Below are positions 28,942-41,860 of a stretch of 64,000 bases of DNA, piece by piece. Below the pieces are notes generated by a model. That model was not told where the DNA came from. It searched no databases and worked only from the letters and a program-made list of their open reading frames with translations. Source of the stretch: Yersinia nurmii. Lineage in GTDB: Bacteria; Pseudomonadota; Gammaproteobacteria; Enterobacterales; Enterobacteriaceae. A program made the translations under genes and the position numbers. The number at the start of each line of letters is the position of its first letter. The stretch's first letter is position 1. The stretch spans positions 248,001 to 312,000 of the forward strand of contig NZ_CPYD01000003.1 of NCBI RefSeq assembly GCF_001112925.1. Reading direction: 5' to 3'.

Positions 28942-28985
28942 AGTGTTAACTCCTTCTTTGAAGCGAGGTAATGGACTGCCACGGT
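28942..28985 (-). promoter_or_regulatory. ibpB leader with possible RNA thermometer
   Basis: On the minus strand the ribosome site AAGGAG is preceded by CTTC-AAA-GAAGGAG, so the Shine-Dalgarno can fold into a short hairpin. An RNA thermometer has been described for E. coli ibpB. The fold is inferred from complementarity only. Confidence 0.4.
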
Positions 28986-29123
28986 AGCGTTAATAACTCC
29001 TTATCAAACCAAAATCTGCTGTTAAATAACAAGCAGGCGTTATTAACCCGTGACAGGTTGGCCCCCGATTACGGCAGGCCAAACTCTTGAGTAATAATGT
29101 GTCTAATACACATTGTTTAAATT

Positions 29124-29537
29124 TTATTTAATCTCAATCCGACGAGGTTTCATACTTTCAGGAACAATTCGTTCCAGATCGATATACAGCAGGCCATTTT
29201 CTAAATTGGCGCCTTTAATTTTAATATGTTCAGCCAATTGGAATTTTCGTTCAAAGTTTCGCTCCGCGATCCCTTGATATAAATAAGTGCGCTGCGCTGG
29301 AGTTTCTACGTGAGAACCACGAACAATCAACAGGTTATCCTGCGTGACGATCTCCAGTTCCTGCTCGGCAAAACCGGCAACGGCGATAGCAATACGGTAG
29401 TTATTTTCATCTACCAGCTCGACATTATACGGAGGATAGCCGCCGTTATTCTGGCTCTGACCCGTTTCTAATAAGTTAAAAAGACGATCAAAACCAATAG
29501 CAGAACGGTATAATGGAGCAAGATCCGAATTACGCAT
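29124..29537 (-). CDS. ibpA: Small heat-shock chaperone IbpA
   Basis: A 137-residue alpha-crystallin-domain protein. It starts [20 protein letters not shown] and contains [18 protein letters not shown] and the C-terminal IEIK tail motif. It is the first gene of the ibpAB heat-shock operon. Expression is expected from a sigma32 promoter upstream plus translational control by a ROSE-type leader. Confidence 0.97.
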   Translation of the reverse strand: MRNSDLAPLYRSAIGFDRLFNLLETGQSQNNGGYPPYNVELVDENNYRIAIAVAGFAEQELEIVTQDNLLIVRGSHVETPAQRTYLYQGIAERNFERKFQLAEHIKIKGANLENGLLYIDLERIVPESMKPRRIEIK

Positions 29538-29600
29538 AACAACTGCCTCCTAAATTTATTAGCAAGGTTAAATAGGTCTTCCTTTATGGACAGACTCTTG
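29538..29600 (-). promoter_or_regulatory. ROSE-type thermometer candidate in the ibpA leader
   Basis: On the minus strand a CTTGCTAATAAATT stretch lies just upstream of a strong AGGAGG ribosome site. A UUGCU stretch pairing with AGGAGG is the hallmark of ROSE RNA thermometers, which are known in ibpA leaders. Pairing CCTTGCT with AGGAGG would hide the ribosome site at low temperature. Confidence 0.6.
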
Positions 29601-29644
29601 GCCAGAATACCCTGTCAGGCATATTCTCTCTCGGCCTGATAATA

Positions 29645-29672
29645 AGATGGGATCGAGTTTTCTCATTTCAAC
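29645..29672 (-). promoter_or_regulatory. Sigma32 heat-shock promoter of ibpAB
   Basis: On the minus strand GTTGAAA (29672-29666) is followed 13 bases later by TCCCATCT (29652-29645), close to the sigma32 consensus CTTGAAA / CCCCATNT. It lies about 110 bases upstream of the ibpA start. Confidence 0.8.
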
Positions 29673-29863
29673 TGTCAAAATGAAAAAAATTTTTATCTAA
29701 ATATTTTTGCTCTAAAAATGGGGTTATCGCATACACTTAATTGGGAGCGCCGCCACATCTGCGTGTAATTATTATATTAAAGCGACAGCAAAATGTTATA
29801 ACTCTGACAGATTGCTTTTATGTTGGCTGACAACCTGAACACTGCCAAATGAGATGTAACGAT

Positions 29864-30214
29864 ATGATAAGAACCACCGTTCTTCCTATGGTCACTGGCT
29901 GTACCCTGCTCTTTACTAGCGGCTGTTCCAGCATTATGACTCACACCAGTAGCAGTCAGGGCTACTATTCTGGCACCCAGGCTAACGTCGCCATGCTCAA
30001 GGATGACAACACCGGCTGGGCGCTGCGCCCACTGCTGGCCGTTGATTTACCCTTTTCTGCCGTAATGGACACGCTATTTCTCCCTTACGATTATCTGCGT
30101 TCAGATAACGATCCTGCGCCCGGCTCTCCCCGAGAACGTATCCGTCAGGAAGAAGCGCAAAATATGGCCGCCAGCGGCAATAGCGCAACCGCCAACACCC
30201 AACCCATTCAATAA
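29864..30214 (+). CDS. yidQ: YidQ-like DUF1375 lipoprotein
   Basis: A 116-residue lipoprotein with lipobox TSGC. The mature part begins CSSIMTHTS and contains DLPFSAVMDTLFLPYDYLR, the conserved DUF1375 (YceK/YidQ) block. ATG 29864 (MIRTTVL) is preferred over 29849 because it aligns with E. coli YidQ (MIRNVLL). It is divergent from ibpA, as in E. coli. Its role in the envelope is not known. Confidence 0.88.
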   Translation: MIRTTVLPMVTGCTLLFTSGCSSIMTHTSSSQGYYSGTQANVAMLKDDNTGWALRPLLAVDLPFSAVMDTLFLPYDYLRSDNDPAPGSPRERIRQEEAQNMAASGNSATANTQPIQ

Positions 30215-30260
30215 AGATATTATTTATCGATTAATATAGGGCTTACCGGTTAATGATCAA

Positions 30261-31544
30261 TTAGCCGGCTTCAACCACAAAAATTTGCGACCAACCGTCA
30301 ATTTCCCGCATATAGGCAACTTTCGTCCCATCAGGGGAAAAGACCACCGCGTCTCCCAATGGTGGAACCGCGCTTCTCTCCGTTAGCTGCTGTACTCGGC
30401 CGCTGCCAATTTCGCAGCACACCACGCTGTTATCTCTGACAAAAGCAAGTCTGTCACCCTTAGGACTCCAGCTGAAAGCCGATTGCACTCCGTACTTGCC
30501 ATGAGTCAATTGCCGTGATTCACCGCCCAGTGTCGATACCAGATAAAGCTGTACGATTCCCTCATCGTCCTTCATCAAACAGGCAATGGCGCTACCGTCT
30601 GGAGAGGAGCGTAACCAGTGGCGCGGCGTGGTCGCCAGACCTGGATATCTGCGTTCTTCCGTATAGGTCAACCGTCGTTGATTTACCCCCAGCGGAGGCG
30701 CTGGAAGACGGTATTCATCGCCCTCCAACGGTCTCGAACCTGCTCGGGCAAATTCTCGGTTTTGTTCTGGTAAATCAACAATAAAGACTTCAGGGAGTTT
30801 AGAACCATCCGCCGCGACCGTATCGCCAATAAACGCCAGCGCCCAGCGTTGTCGGCTGCCGTCGGCTTTCAGGTAACCCTGCTCGCCAATCCAGCCTTCT
30901 TCATAAGCGCGGTTGATTTCATCACTGCCTGGTCGGGGCGTTGACGTGGTACTGCTGACCAAAACGCAGAAATGGCTGCCATCATATTCACGATGATGAT
31001 GCTTTGGCGGATTAACCCCATGCAACGGCACGGCAACGCCGACGTTACGTAAATCGAGCGCGGGATCGCGTTCATGCAGCACATGATCGTTATAGGTAAA
31101 ACTCAGACGCGTGCCGTCGGGACTAAAAACGTGCACATGAGTCCCACCACGCAAAGCGCCGGGAGTATAAGGCGCAGTGATATCCAGAGCGTCCAACGTA
31201 ATGGCCAGTTCCCGATCCGGCTCGCTGACAATCACGCCGCGCCGATGATGAAAATCATAATGCCACTGGCTATCCGGATGTTCTGGGCCGTGAATAAATA
31301 CATAGCGAGAGGGAATATCAGGGCTGACGGTCACGACACCAACGTGAGCGCCATGCTGAGCACGATAAATAACCTCAATCATTCCCGTCTTACAATTAAC
31401 TCTTTCAATAGTTAAACCGGTGAAAGAAGCCCCGTTTGGCCGAACGTCATAAACCAGCCATTGGCTGTCCGCCGTCCAGACATTGATATTGGTGAGCTGA
31501 TGACCTCGAGGATCGAAAGTTAACTGTTTTTCCTGATGGTTCAT
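30261..31544 (-). CDS. yidR: YidR-like DUF3748 beta-propeller protein
   Basis: A 427-residue protein with repeated WD40/TolB-like strands (FSWSPKGDRLAFVRDN, VVFSPDGTKVAYMREIDG), consistent with a beta-propeller. It has no signal peptide. Length and context next to yidQ match E. coli YidR (DUF3748). A propeller of this type also occurs in oligogalacturonate lyases (SGTHVHVFSPDG-like stretch here: GGTHVHVFSPDGTRLSF), so a carbohydrate-related role is possible but not shown. Confidence 0.85.
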   Translation of the reverse strand: MNHQEKQLTFDPRGHQLTNINVWTADSQWLVYDVRPNGASFTGLTIERVNCKTGMIEVIYRAQHGAHVGVVTVSPDIPSRYVFIHGPEHPDSQWHYDFHHRRGVIVSEPDRELAITLDALDITAPYTPGALRGGTHVHVFSPDGTRLSFTYNDHVLHERDPALDLRNVGVAVPLHGVNPPKHHHREYDGSHFCVLVSSTTSTPRPGSDEINRAYEEGWIGEQGYLKADGSRQRWALAFIGDTVAADGSKLPEVFIVDLPEQNREFARAGSRPLEGDEYRLPAPPLGVNQRRLTYTEERRYPGLATTPRHWLRSSPDGSAIACLMKDDEGIVQLYLVSTLGGESRQLTHGKYGVQSAFSWSPKGDRLAFVRDNSVVCCEIGSGRVQQLTERSAVPPLGDAVVFSPDGTKVAYMREIDGWSQIFVVEAG

Positions 31545-31728
31545 ATCGCTTCTCGCTGATAACCCGTATAGCGCTCATCCTGCCCCATTCGCCGCCCCCC
31601 GTCATCCGCGATATGCCATCCGCGCGACCCAACGGGCGATTTATTCACCTTCACTGCTTCCAATTTAGAATTTAATGTCTAATATAGAATTTTTAGTATA
31701 AATAAATCGAATATAAATAGAGTTACCT

Positions 31729-32334
31729 ATGCTGAGCCGCTATCACACCATTGCCGATGCTATCGCAACCCTCTTTGCACCCTATGCCGAAGTTGCTATT
31801 CACGATATGGCAAGTCAGACGCTGGTTTATATCGCCAATAACTATTCACATCGTCAATTGGGAGAGGACTCCAATTTAAGCGAGCTGGCCTTAGATCAAA
31901 GTGCTCAGCTGCTGGGACCTTATCAAAAGCGCAATTGGGATGGTCGTCAGCTTCGGTCAATCAGCTCGGTGCTGCGGAACGATGAGGGGGAAATTATCGG
32001 GTTACTGTGTATCAATCTGGATATTACAGTGTTTGAAAATGCCAAAATAGCGTTGGATATGTTTCTCAATAACAGTGGGTTACAGCCTCAACCTGCGGTT
32101 TTATTTCAGGATGATTGGCAGGAACGTATCAATACTTTTATTCACCAGTGGTTACAGCAACAACAGCTTTCTCTCTCAACGCTGAATAATCATAGCCGCC
32201 GCTCCTTAGTTGAAGCGCTTTATCAGCACGGCGGATTTAAAGGCAAAAATGCCGCGGGCTATGTAGCGAAAATCCTCGGAATTGGCAGAGCAACCGTTTA
32301 CAACTACCTAAAAAATAATAAGGAATCTCTATGA
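31729..32334 (+). CDS. YheO/DauR-type PAS regulator
   Basis: A 201-residue protein: an N-terminal YheO-like PAS domain (about 5-115, IHDMASQTLVYIANNYSHR) and a C-terminal helix-turn-helix ending GIGRATVYNYLKNN. This is the layout of DauR, the D-arginine-responsive repressor of Pseudomonas, and of YheO. It is the first gene of a three-gene operon and overlaps the next gene by four bases. It probably senses the amino acid used by the two downstream enzymes. Confidence 0.88.
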   Translation: MLSRYHTIADAIATLFAPYAEVAIHDMASQTLVYIANNYSHRQLGEDSNLSELALDQSAQLLGPYQKRNWDGRQLRSISSVLRNDEGEIIGLLCINLDITVFENAKIALDMFLNNSGLQPQPAVLFQDDWQERINTFIHQWLQQQQLSLSTLNNHSRRSLVEALYQHGGFKGKNAAGYVAKILGIGRATVYNYLKNNKESL

Positions 32335-33287
32335 GTTCGCTATTTGAGGCCATTCAGGAAGCCCATCAGATTCTGCGCCCACAGGTACGCATTACGCCGT
32401 TGGATTACAGTCCGTTGCTTTCCCAGCACACTGGCTGTGAGGTTTATCTCAAATGCGATCATCTACAGCACACCGGTTCCTTTAAATTTCGCGGTGCCAG
32501 TAACAAACTACGCCTGCTGAACGAAGAACAACGCCAGCGCGGAGTGATCGCGGCCTCTACCGGCAATCACGGTCAGGGCGTGGCGCTAGCCGCAAAACTA
32601 CTGGGCGTCGAAGCCACTATTTATGCACCAGAACAGGCCGCGACCATTAAATTAGACGCCATCCGCGCGCTGGGTGGAAAAATAGAACTGGTAGCTGGTG
32701 ATGCTTTAAATGCAGAACTGGCTGGAGCCAAGGCGGCTCAAGAACAGGGGAAAATCTATATTTCCCCCTACAACGACGAGCAGGTTATCGCCGGACAAGG
32801 CACCTGCGGCATGGAAATAGTCGAACAACAGCCGAATCTGGACGCGGTTTTTGTTTCCGTTGGCGGTGGCGGCTATATCGCCGGAATCGCAACCGTATTG
32901 AAGACGTTGTCGCCAAAGACGCGGATTATTGCCTGTTGGCCAGCGAATGCCACCAGCATGTATAGCAATCTGCTAGCCGGTAAAATCTATGAAGTGGAAG
33001 AGCAGGAAACGCTGTCTGACGGCACCGCTGGCGGCGTAGAAACTGGCGCGATGACTTTCCCGCTATGTCAAAAACTAATCGACGAGAAAGTACTGGTTAC
33101 CGAAGAAGAGATCAGGCAAGCCATGCAGTTAATTGCCCGTAGCGACCGCTGGATGATCGAAGGGGCGGCTGGCGTGGCGCTGGCGGCAGCATTGCAACAG
33201 GCACCACAATGGCAGGGCAAAAAAGTAGCGGTGGTTCTGTGCGGTAAAAATATCGTACTGGAAAAGTACCTTAAGGCCGTTTCCTGA
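32331..33287 (+). CDS. PLP-dependent threonine dehydratase-like enzyme
   Basis: A 318-residue fold-type II PLP enzyme. The PLP lysine is Lys52 in GSFKFRGASNK, and the phosphate loop is SVGGGGYIAG. It resembles serine/threonine, threo-3-hydroxyaspartate and hydroxyectoine-pathway (EutB-like) dehydratases, which remove water from beta-hydroxy amino acids to give an enamine/imine. The downstream ornithine-cyclodeaminase-family gene could reduce that imine. The substrate is not fixed by sequence. Confidence 0.88.
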   Translation: MSSLFEAIQEAHQILRPQVRITPLDYSPLLSQHTGCEVYLKCDHLQHTGSFKFRGASNKLRLLNEEQRQRGVIAASTGNHGQGVALAAKLLGVEATIYAPEQAATIKLDAIRALGGKIELVAGDALNAELAGAKAAQEQGKIYISPYNDEQVIAGQGTCGMEIVEQQPNLDAVFVSVGGGGYIAGIATVLKTLSPKTRIIACWPANATSMYSNLLAGKIYEVEEQETLSDGTAGGVETGAMTFPLCQKLIDEKVLVTEEEIRQAMQLIARSDRWMIEGAAGVALAAALQQAPQWQGKKVAVVLCGKNIVLEKYLKAVS

Positions 33288-34225
33288 TGCTTATCCTCAA
33301 TAAACAGCAAGTACTCGACAGGTTCGCCGTCGAACGCACCACTTTACTGCTCAAAAAAGGATTTATCGCGTTCAGCCAGCAGCAAGTTCAGATGCCGTCA
33401 GTACAGCATTTGTTGTTCACGCAGGCGAATGGTGATTGCTGTATCAAAAGCGGCTATCTGGAAGGAGACGAAAGTTTTGTCGTGAAAGTGTCCAGCGGAT
33501 TTTACAACAATCCATCATTAGGATTATCCAGCAGTCAGGGTTTGATGATGGCCTTCTCGGCTAAAACCGGTGAACCACAGGCGCTATTAATGGATGAAGG
33601 CTGGCTAACCGCTCTGCGCACCGCATTGGCCGGTCGAATTGTTGCAGAACTCTGTGCCCCAAAACACATTACAGCTATTGGCATTGTGGGCACCGGCTTA
33701 CAGGCTCGCTTGCAGTTGGTGCACCTGAAAACCGTAATTAATTGTCGGGAAGTCTGGGTTTGGGGACGAAATCCTGAAGCATTATGCGATTATCAGTCAT
33801 TTGCTGAATTAGAAGGTTTTCGCGTACATATTACACAAGATGCCAGCCAGTTAGCGGAAAATTGTCAATTTATTGTGACGACTACGCCGAGCCGCGAACC
33901 TATTTTGCGGGCTAAAAACATTCAACCCGGCACTCACATCACCGCAGTCGGCGCTGATGCTGCTGGCAAACAAGAGCTGGAAACCCAACTTGTGGCCAAA
34001 GCAGACAAGATTCTGGTGGATTCATTAGTGCAATGCAGCGCATTCGGTGAAATTTCCCATGCTTTTCAGCAGCAGTTACTTCAGGCAACACGCATTAGCG
34101 AGATCGGTGAAGTATTAGCACTAAATAAGCCCGTTAGAAAAAATGATCGCCAAATCACGCTAGCTGATTTAACGGGTTTGGGCATTCAGGATGTACAGAT
34201 CGTAAAAAGCATTCTGCTTTCCTGA
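33287..34225 (+). CDS. Ornithine cyclodeaminase/mu-crystallin family dehydrogenase
   Basis: A 312-residue protein with the family NAD(P) loop IGIVGTGLQARLQL and the block LMDEGWLTALRTALAGRIV. Members include ornithine cyclodeaminase, imine (ketimine) reductases, arginine dehydrogenase DauB and iminosuccinate reductase BhcD. Its start overlaps the stop of the dehydratase gene by one base, so the two enzymes are tightly coupled. It ends at a strong terminator. A reductase acting on the imine made by the dehydratase is the simplest reading. Confidence 0.87.
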   Translation: MLILNKQQVLDRFAVERTTLLLKKGFIAFSQQQVQMPSVQHLLFTQANGDCCIKSGYLEGDESFVVKVSSGFYNNPSLGLSSSQGLMMAFSAKTGEPQALLMDEGWLTALRTALAGRIVAELCAPKHITAIGIVGTGLQARLQLVHLKTVINCREVWVWGRNPEALCDYQSFAELEGFRVHITQDASQLAENCQFIVTTTPSREPILRAKNIQPGTHITAVGADAAGKQELETQLVAKADKILVDSLVQCSAFGEISHAFQQQLLQATRISEIGEVLALNKPVRKNDRQITLADLTGLGIQDVQIVKSILLS

Positions 34226-34239
34226 GCCTAAGAGCAGGA

Positions 34240-34271
34240 AGGGGCCACTAATGGCCCCTAAAATGTTTTTT
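34240..34271 (+). terminator. Terminator of the DauR-like operon
   Basis: Arms AGGGGCCA (34240-34247) and TGGCCCCT (34252-34259) with loop CTAA, followed by AAAATGTTTTTT. It lies 14 bases after the last operon gene. Confidence 0.85.
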
Positions 34272-34290
34272 GCGTTATTTGGCAGCAAAA

Positions 34291-35109
34291 TTAACGTTGA
34301 TTCAGCACAAATTTTTCAATGGCTAGCGCTACGCCATCTTCTTCATTGGTTGCCGTCACGTACTGGGCAATCTCTTTTAGCTCGGGAATAGCATTCCCCA
34401 TCGCTACGCCCAGACCAGCATATTCAATCATCGCGTAATCATTACTCTGGTCGCCTAAAGTCATCACATTTTCCTGTGCGATGCCTAGATGCTCCGCCAG
34501 CATTCTAACACCGGCGCCTTTATCAACGCGTTTACTCAGAATTTCTAGGAAATAAGGCGAGCTTTTCATAATGGTGAACTTATCGAACACTTCAGCAGGA
34601 ATCTGTGCGATGGCGCGATCCAAAAGCTCTGGTTCATCGATCATCATTACCTTAGGAAATCGCATTGTTGGGTCCATTTCACTCACACTACGATATTTCA
34701 ACGGAATTCCCGTCAGAACAGTTTCGTGAATAGTGTACTTACTGATGTCTTTGTTAGCGGTATACAACGTATTGTAATCAAAAGCGTGGAAATGTACGCC
34801 TAACTGCCGTGCCATCGCTTCGAAATACAGATAATCATCAAAGCTTAAGGTTTCCTGCAATACACATTCACCGGTCGCGGCTTTTTGAACTAATGCTCCG
34901 TTATTGCTAATGCAATAATCGTTGCTGTTTTCCATATTCAGTTCGCGCAGATATTGAGTGACACCGATATAAGGCCGGCCGGTAGCCAGTACCACCACCA
35001 CGCCTTTTTGCTGTGCGGCCTCGATGGCCTGCTTAACTCTCGGGGTAATTTGGTGAAGTCCGTTAAGCAGCGTACCGTCCATATCAATCGCAATCAATTC
35101 AATAGCCAT
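34291..35109 (-). CDS. yidA: Sugar phosphatase YidA (HAD, Cof type)
   Basis: A 272-residue HAD hydrolase. Motif I is IDMDGTLL, motif II TGRP, motif III a lysine before PYFLEI, and motif IV GDQSNDYAMI. The Cof-type C2 cap fits YidA, which acts on sugar phosphates. ATG 35109 (MAIELIAIDMDG) is preferred because a GAGGGT ribosome site precedes it and E. coli YidA starts at the same place. It lies downstream of gyrB, as in E. coli, but with its own promoter. Confidence 0.93.
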   Translation of the reverse strand: MAIELIAIDMDGTLLNGLHQITPRVKQAIEAAQQKGVVVVLATGRPYIGVTQYLRELNMENSNDYCISNNGALVQKAATGECVLQETLSFDDYLYFEAMARQLGVHFHAFDYNTLYTANKDISKYTIHETVLTGIPLKYRSVSEMDPTMRFPKVMMIDEPELLDRAIAQIPAEVFDKFTIMKSSPYFLEILSKRVDKGAGVRMLAEHLGIAQENVMTLGDQSNDYAMIEYAGLGVAMGNAIPELKEIAQYVTATNEEDGVALAIEKFVLNQR

Positions 35110-35268
35110 GAGACCCTCATATATTTTCATCGTCTTACATCATGCTAACGCGATTCAGCGAACGAATGCTAGCAAGGGTTTACTCAACCCGCTAGGTTCT
35201 CTATGAAACCTGGCTAGAAGCAGTAATATTGGCTGCAAATCGCTCCTAAACTGGCTTTTCAGGCAAAA

Positions 35269-35299
35269 AAAACCGGAGACAGTCGCCTGCTCCGGTTTT
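35269..35299 (-). terminator. gyrB terminator
   Basis: Arms AAAACCGGAG (35269-35278) and CTCCGGTTTT (35290-35299). Read on the minus strand the stem is followed by a T8 run, a classic intrinsic terminator just past gyrB. Confidence 0.92.
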
Positions 35300-35316
35300 C
35301 TTACCGCCGCAATTTA

Positions 35317-38836
<3,520 letters not shown>

Positions 38837-38944
38837 GAAGCTGATTCTTATTCTTATGACCGAGGACGTAATTATCGCCGGCAGACTGGATGTGAGCAGA
38901 GTTCAGCCTCATCCCTGCAGGCAAATACGACAACCCGATAAATA

Positions 38945-40045
38945 CTACAAACGCATTGGCATGACTACGTAAGCCGCCGCCTGACTCGCGCTATCTTCAA
39001 TCTGTACGCTCGAAGTCGAATCCGTTAGCAATAGGCGAACATCTTCACATTTCAAGGCGTTAAGAACATCCAGTACGTAGCTGACATTGAAACCGATTTC
39101 CATTTCCTCGCCTTCATAGCTAACGTCCAGAATCTCTTCTGCTTCTTCCTGTTCCGGGTTATTTGCCGTGATTTTGAGCTGATTATGGCTAACATAGAGC
39201 CGAACACCGCGGAATTTCTCATTCGACAAAATAGCAGCGCGAGCGAAGGCCTGCTTCAGCAAATCGCAGCCTGCTTCCAGCGTTTTATCAGGATTCTTAG
39301 GTAATACGCGGCGATAATCAGGGAAACGGCCGTCAACCAGCTTGGAAGTGAAAATAAAATCACCCACGTGAGCACGAATGTTGTTACTGCCGATTTGCAG
39401 ACGCAGTGGCGTTTCGCCGCCGTCCAGCAATCGAACCAGTTCCATGACCCCTTTACGCGGCACGATCACCGAATGTGAAGGCAAAGTTTGGCCAATAGGC
39501 ATTGAGCACACCGCCAAGCGATGGCCGTCGGTGGCTACGGTGCGCAGTTCTTCACCTTCGGTTTCAAACAGCATACCGTTCAAGTAGTAACGTACATCCT
39601 GATGGGCCATTGAGAACTGGGTTGACTCAATCAAACGCTTCATCGTGGCTTGAGGCAGCATGAATTCCACCTCACTTTGCCAGTCATCCAGATTCGGGAA
39701 ATCGGCGGCAGGCAGCGTAGACAGCGAGAAGCGGCTGCGGCCCGAACGCACCAGCAGGCGATCGCCATCCAGCGCAACGGTAATTTCAGCACCTTCCGGC
39801 AAACCACGCCAGATATCAAAAAACTTCCGCGCAGGCACGGTCGTTGCGCCCTGCTCATGGGAATGGGACAAGGCGACTCGCGCCACCATTTCCATTTCCA
39901 GATCGGTACCGGTCAGCAGCAAAGAGCCTTCCGTGACTTGCAGCAACAGATTGCCCAGAATTGGCAACGTCGGACGTCCACCCAGCGGGCTACTGACCTG
40001 TTGCAGGGGTTTTAGCAGATGCTCACGTTCAATGATAAATTTCAT
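38945..40045 (-). CDS. dnaN: DNA polymerase III beta clamp
   Basis: A 366-residue sliding clamp, starting MKFIIEREHLLKPLQQVS and ending YVVMPMRL, the same as the conserved C-terminus that binds clamp partners. It encircles DNA and tethers polymerase III and repair proteins. It lies four bases after dnaA and is co-transcribed with it. Confidence 0.99.
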   Translation of the reverse strand: MKFIIEREHLLKPLQQVSSPLGGRPTLPILGNLLLQVTEGSLLLTGTDLEMEMVARVALSHSHEQGATTVPARKFFDIWRGLPEGAEITVALDGDRLLVRSGRSRFSLSTLPAADFPNLDDWQSEVEFMLPQATMKRLIESTQFSMAHQDVRYYLNGMLFETEGEELRTVATDGHRLAVCSMPIGQTLPSHSVIVPRKGVMELVRLLDGGETPLRLQIGSNNIRAHVGDFIFTSKLVDGRFPDYRRVLPKNPDKTLEAGCDLLKQAFARAAILSNEKFRGVRLYVSHNQLKITANNPEQEEAEEILDVSYEGEEMEIGFNVSYVLDVLNALKCEDVRLLLTDSTSSVQIEDSASQAAAYVVMPMRL

Positions 40046-40049
40046 AGCG

Positions 40050-41441
40050 CTAGGAGGATAATGTTCTGATTAAGTTAGAGAAATCTTCTTTGATGTCGTG
40101 ACTTTCCTCACGCAACTGCTCAATTTTCCGGCAGGCGTGCAACACCGTGGTGTGGTCGCGGCCACCAAACGCATCGCCGATTTCAGGCAGGCTGTGGTTG
40201 GTTAGCTCTTTGGCCAATGCCATCGCCATTTGGCGTGGGCGAGCCACCGAACGGGAACGCCGTTTGGAGAGCAGGTCTGCGACCTTGATTTTATAATACT
40301 CGGCCACTGTCTTCTGAATATTATCGATAGTGACCAGTTTTTCCTGTAACGCCAGCAAATCACGTAGCGCTTCACGCACAAAATCAATGGTAATAGCGCG
40401 TCCAGTAAAGTTCGCGTTGGCAATGACGCGGTTCAGCGCCCCTTCCAGCTCACGAACGTTAGAACGCAGGCGTTTAGCAATAAAGAACGCCACTTCTCCT
40501 GGCAGACGAATATCATTTTCATCCGCTTTTTTCATCAGGATCGCCACGCGGGTTTCCAGTTCCGGCGGCTCAATGGCGACCGTCAAACCCCAACCAAAGC
40601 GTGATTTCAGACGATCTTCCACACCATTTATCTCTTTCGGGTAGCGGTCCGAGGTCAAAATGATTTGTTGATTACCCTCAAGCAACGCGTTGAAAGTATG
40701 GAAGAACTCTTCTTGTGAACGCTCTTTATTGGCAAAGAACTGGATATCATCGATCAGTAACGCATCTACTGAACGATAATAACGCTTAAACTCTTCAATT
40801 GCGTTGTTTTGCAACGCTTTTACCATGTCCTGCACAAAGCGTTCGGAATGCATGTAAACCACTTTGGCATTGGCTTTACGTGCCATGATGCCATTTCCCA
40901 CCGCGTGTAACAGGTGAGTTTTACCCAAGCCGGTGCCGCCATAGAGGAATAACGGGTTATAGGCACCACCCGGATTATCCGCAACCTGACGGGCTGCCGC
41001 GCGGGCCAGCTGGTTAGATTTACCTTCAACAAAGTTATCGAAAGTGTGCTTAGGGTTAACGTTAGAGCGATAAGAAAGCTCTGGCTGCGCCGGTGAGCTG
41101 TCCCAACTCGGGCGCATCGGCGCACTGCGAATCACAGGAGCTGCTGGCGCACTGACGCTGGCGGCGGTAACCGGTTGATTCTGTGTTTGTACCATGGGTT
41201 TGCTGCCAACTTCAAAGCGAAGTAAGGGTACATTTGTACCGCAGAAATCATTGAGCAAACCATTGATATTGTTTAAGTACTTATCACGTACCCAGTCCAA
41301 AACAAAACGATTAGGTGCGTAAAGCGCCAGAGTATTGTCACTCAGTTCCGCCTGTAAAGGGCGTATCCACATACTAAATTCTGTGGCAGGTAACTCATCC
41401 TGCAATCGGGCAAGACACTGCTGCCAAAGCGAAAGTGACAC
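40050..41441 (-). CDS. dnaA: Replication initiator DnaA
   Basis: A 463-residue protein. Domain I is [20 protein letters not shown], the AAA+ domain has Walker [14 protein letters not shown] and Walker [11 protein letters not shown], and domain IV has the DnaA signature [14 protein letters not shown]. It binds DnaA boxes and melts oriC. GTG 41441 is chosen because it matches the E. coli start and has GGAG six bases upstream; GTG 41453 is the longer alternative. Confidence 0.98.
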   Translation of the reverse strand: MSLSLWQQCLARLQDELPATEFSMWIRPLQAELSDNTLALYAPNRFVLDWVRDKYLNNINGLLNDFCGTNVPLLRFEVGSKPMVQTQNQPVTAASVSAPAAPVIRSAPMRPSWDSSPAQPELSYRSNVNPKHTFDNFVEGKSNQLARAAARQVADNPGGAYNPLFLYGGTGLGKTHLLHAVGNGIMARKANAKVVYMHSERFVQDMVKALQNNAIEEFKRYYRSVDALLIDDIQFFANKERSQEEFFHTFNALLEGNQQIILTSDRYPKEINGVEDRLKSRFGWGLTVAIEPPELETRVAILMKKADENDIRLPGEVAFFIAKRLRSNVRELEGALNRVIANANFTGRAITIDFVREALRDLLALQEKLVTIDNIQKTVAEYYKIKVADLLSKRRSRSVARPRQMAMALAKELTNHSLPEIGDAFGGRDHTTVLHACRKIEQLREESHDIKEDFSNLIRTLSS

Positions 41442-41579
41442 GGCGGACTCCACTCGAACAAGATCAATAAAAGAAAGAAATCAGGATATTGTGTAAATCA
41501 TCGTTTTTGACACACGCCAATTGGCCTGTAGCAGGCCGAAGCGACATGCGAACCGTTTTTTACGGTTGTTTTTTTACGA

Positions 41580-41860
41580 TTAACATCCCCCCACGATCCC
41601 AGAGTAGAGATCGCGATCGGAATGGCGGATCATAGCGCAAAAGGAGCAATAGATCCTCCCCTTCCTCACAGATTAGATCCTTTTTATCCACAGGGTGTGG
41701 CTTGACAAACAAGTGTAACCCACCGCGCCGCATTTGGTTGAGCACATCAGCATTAATCAAGAAAAATTTCAGACTTTCCTGAAATAACCCACAGCCTGCC
41801 CACAATCCGATCCCCTAATGAGATCAAAGGATCTTGATGCGATCCTTGCGATTTATCAGG
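41580..41860 (-). promoter_or_regulatory. dnaA promoter region with a DnaA box and GATC cluster
   Basis: A perfect DnaA box TTATCCACA lies at 41684-41692, which fits autoregulation of dnaA. I count ten GATC (Dam) sites between about 41588 and 41850, far above chance. In E. coli the dnaA promoter is similarly controlled by Dam methylation and SeqA. The rpmH promoter reads the other way from the right part of this interval. Confidence 0.8.

Noticed and set aside
30261-31544. Oligogalacturonate lyase as the product of the propeller gene
   Set aside because: The beta-propeller and GGTHVHVFSPDG stretch are suggestive, but length and context beside yidQ fit YidR (DUF3748) better.
41560-41805. 81-codon minus-strand frame upstream of dnaA
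   Set aside because: It lies in the dnaA promoter region over the DnaA box and GATC cluster, and has no family features or ribosome site.
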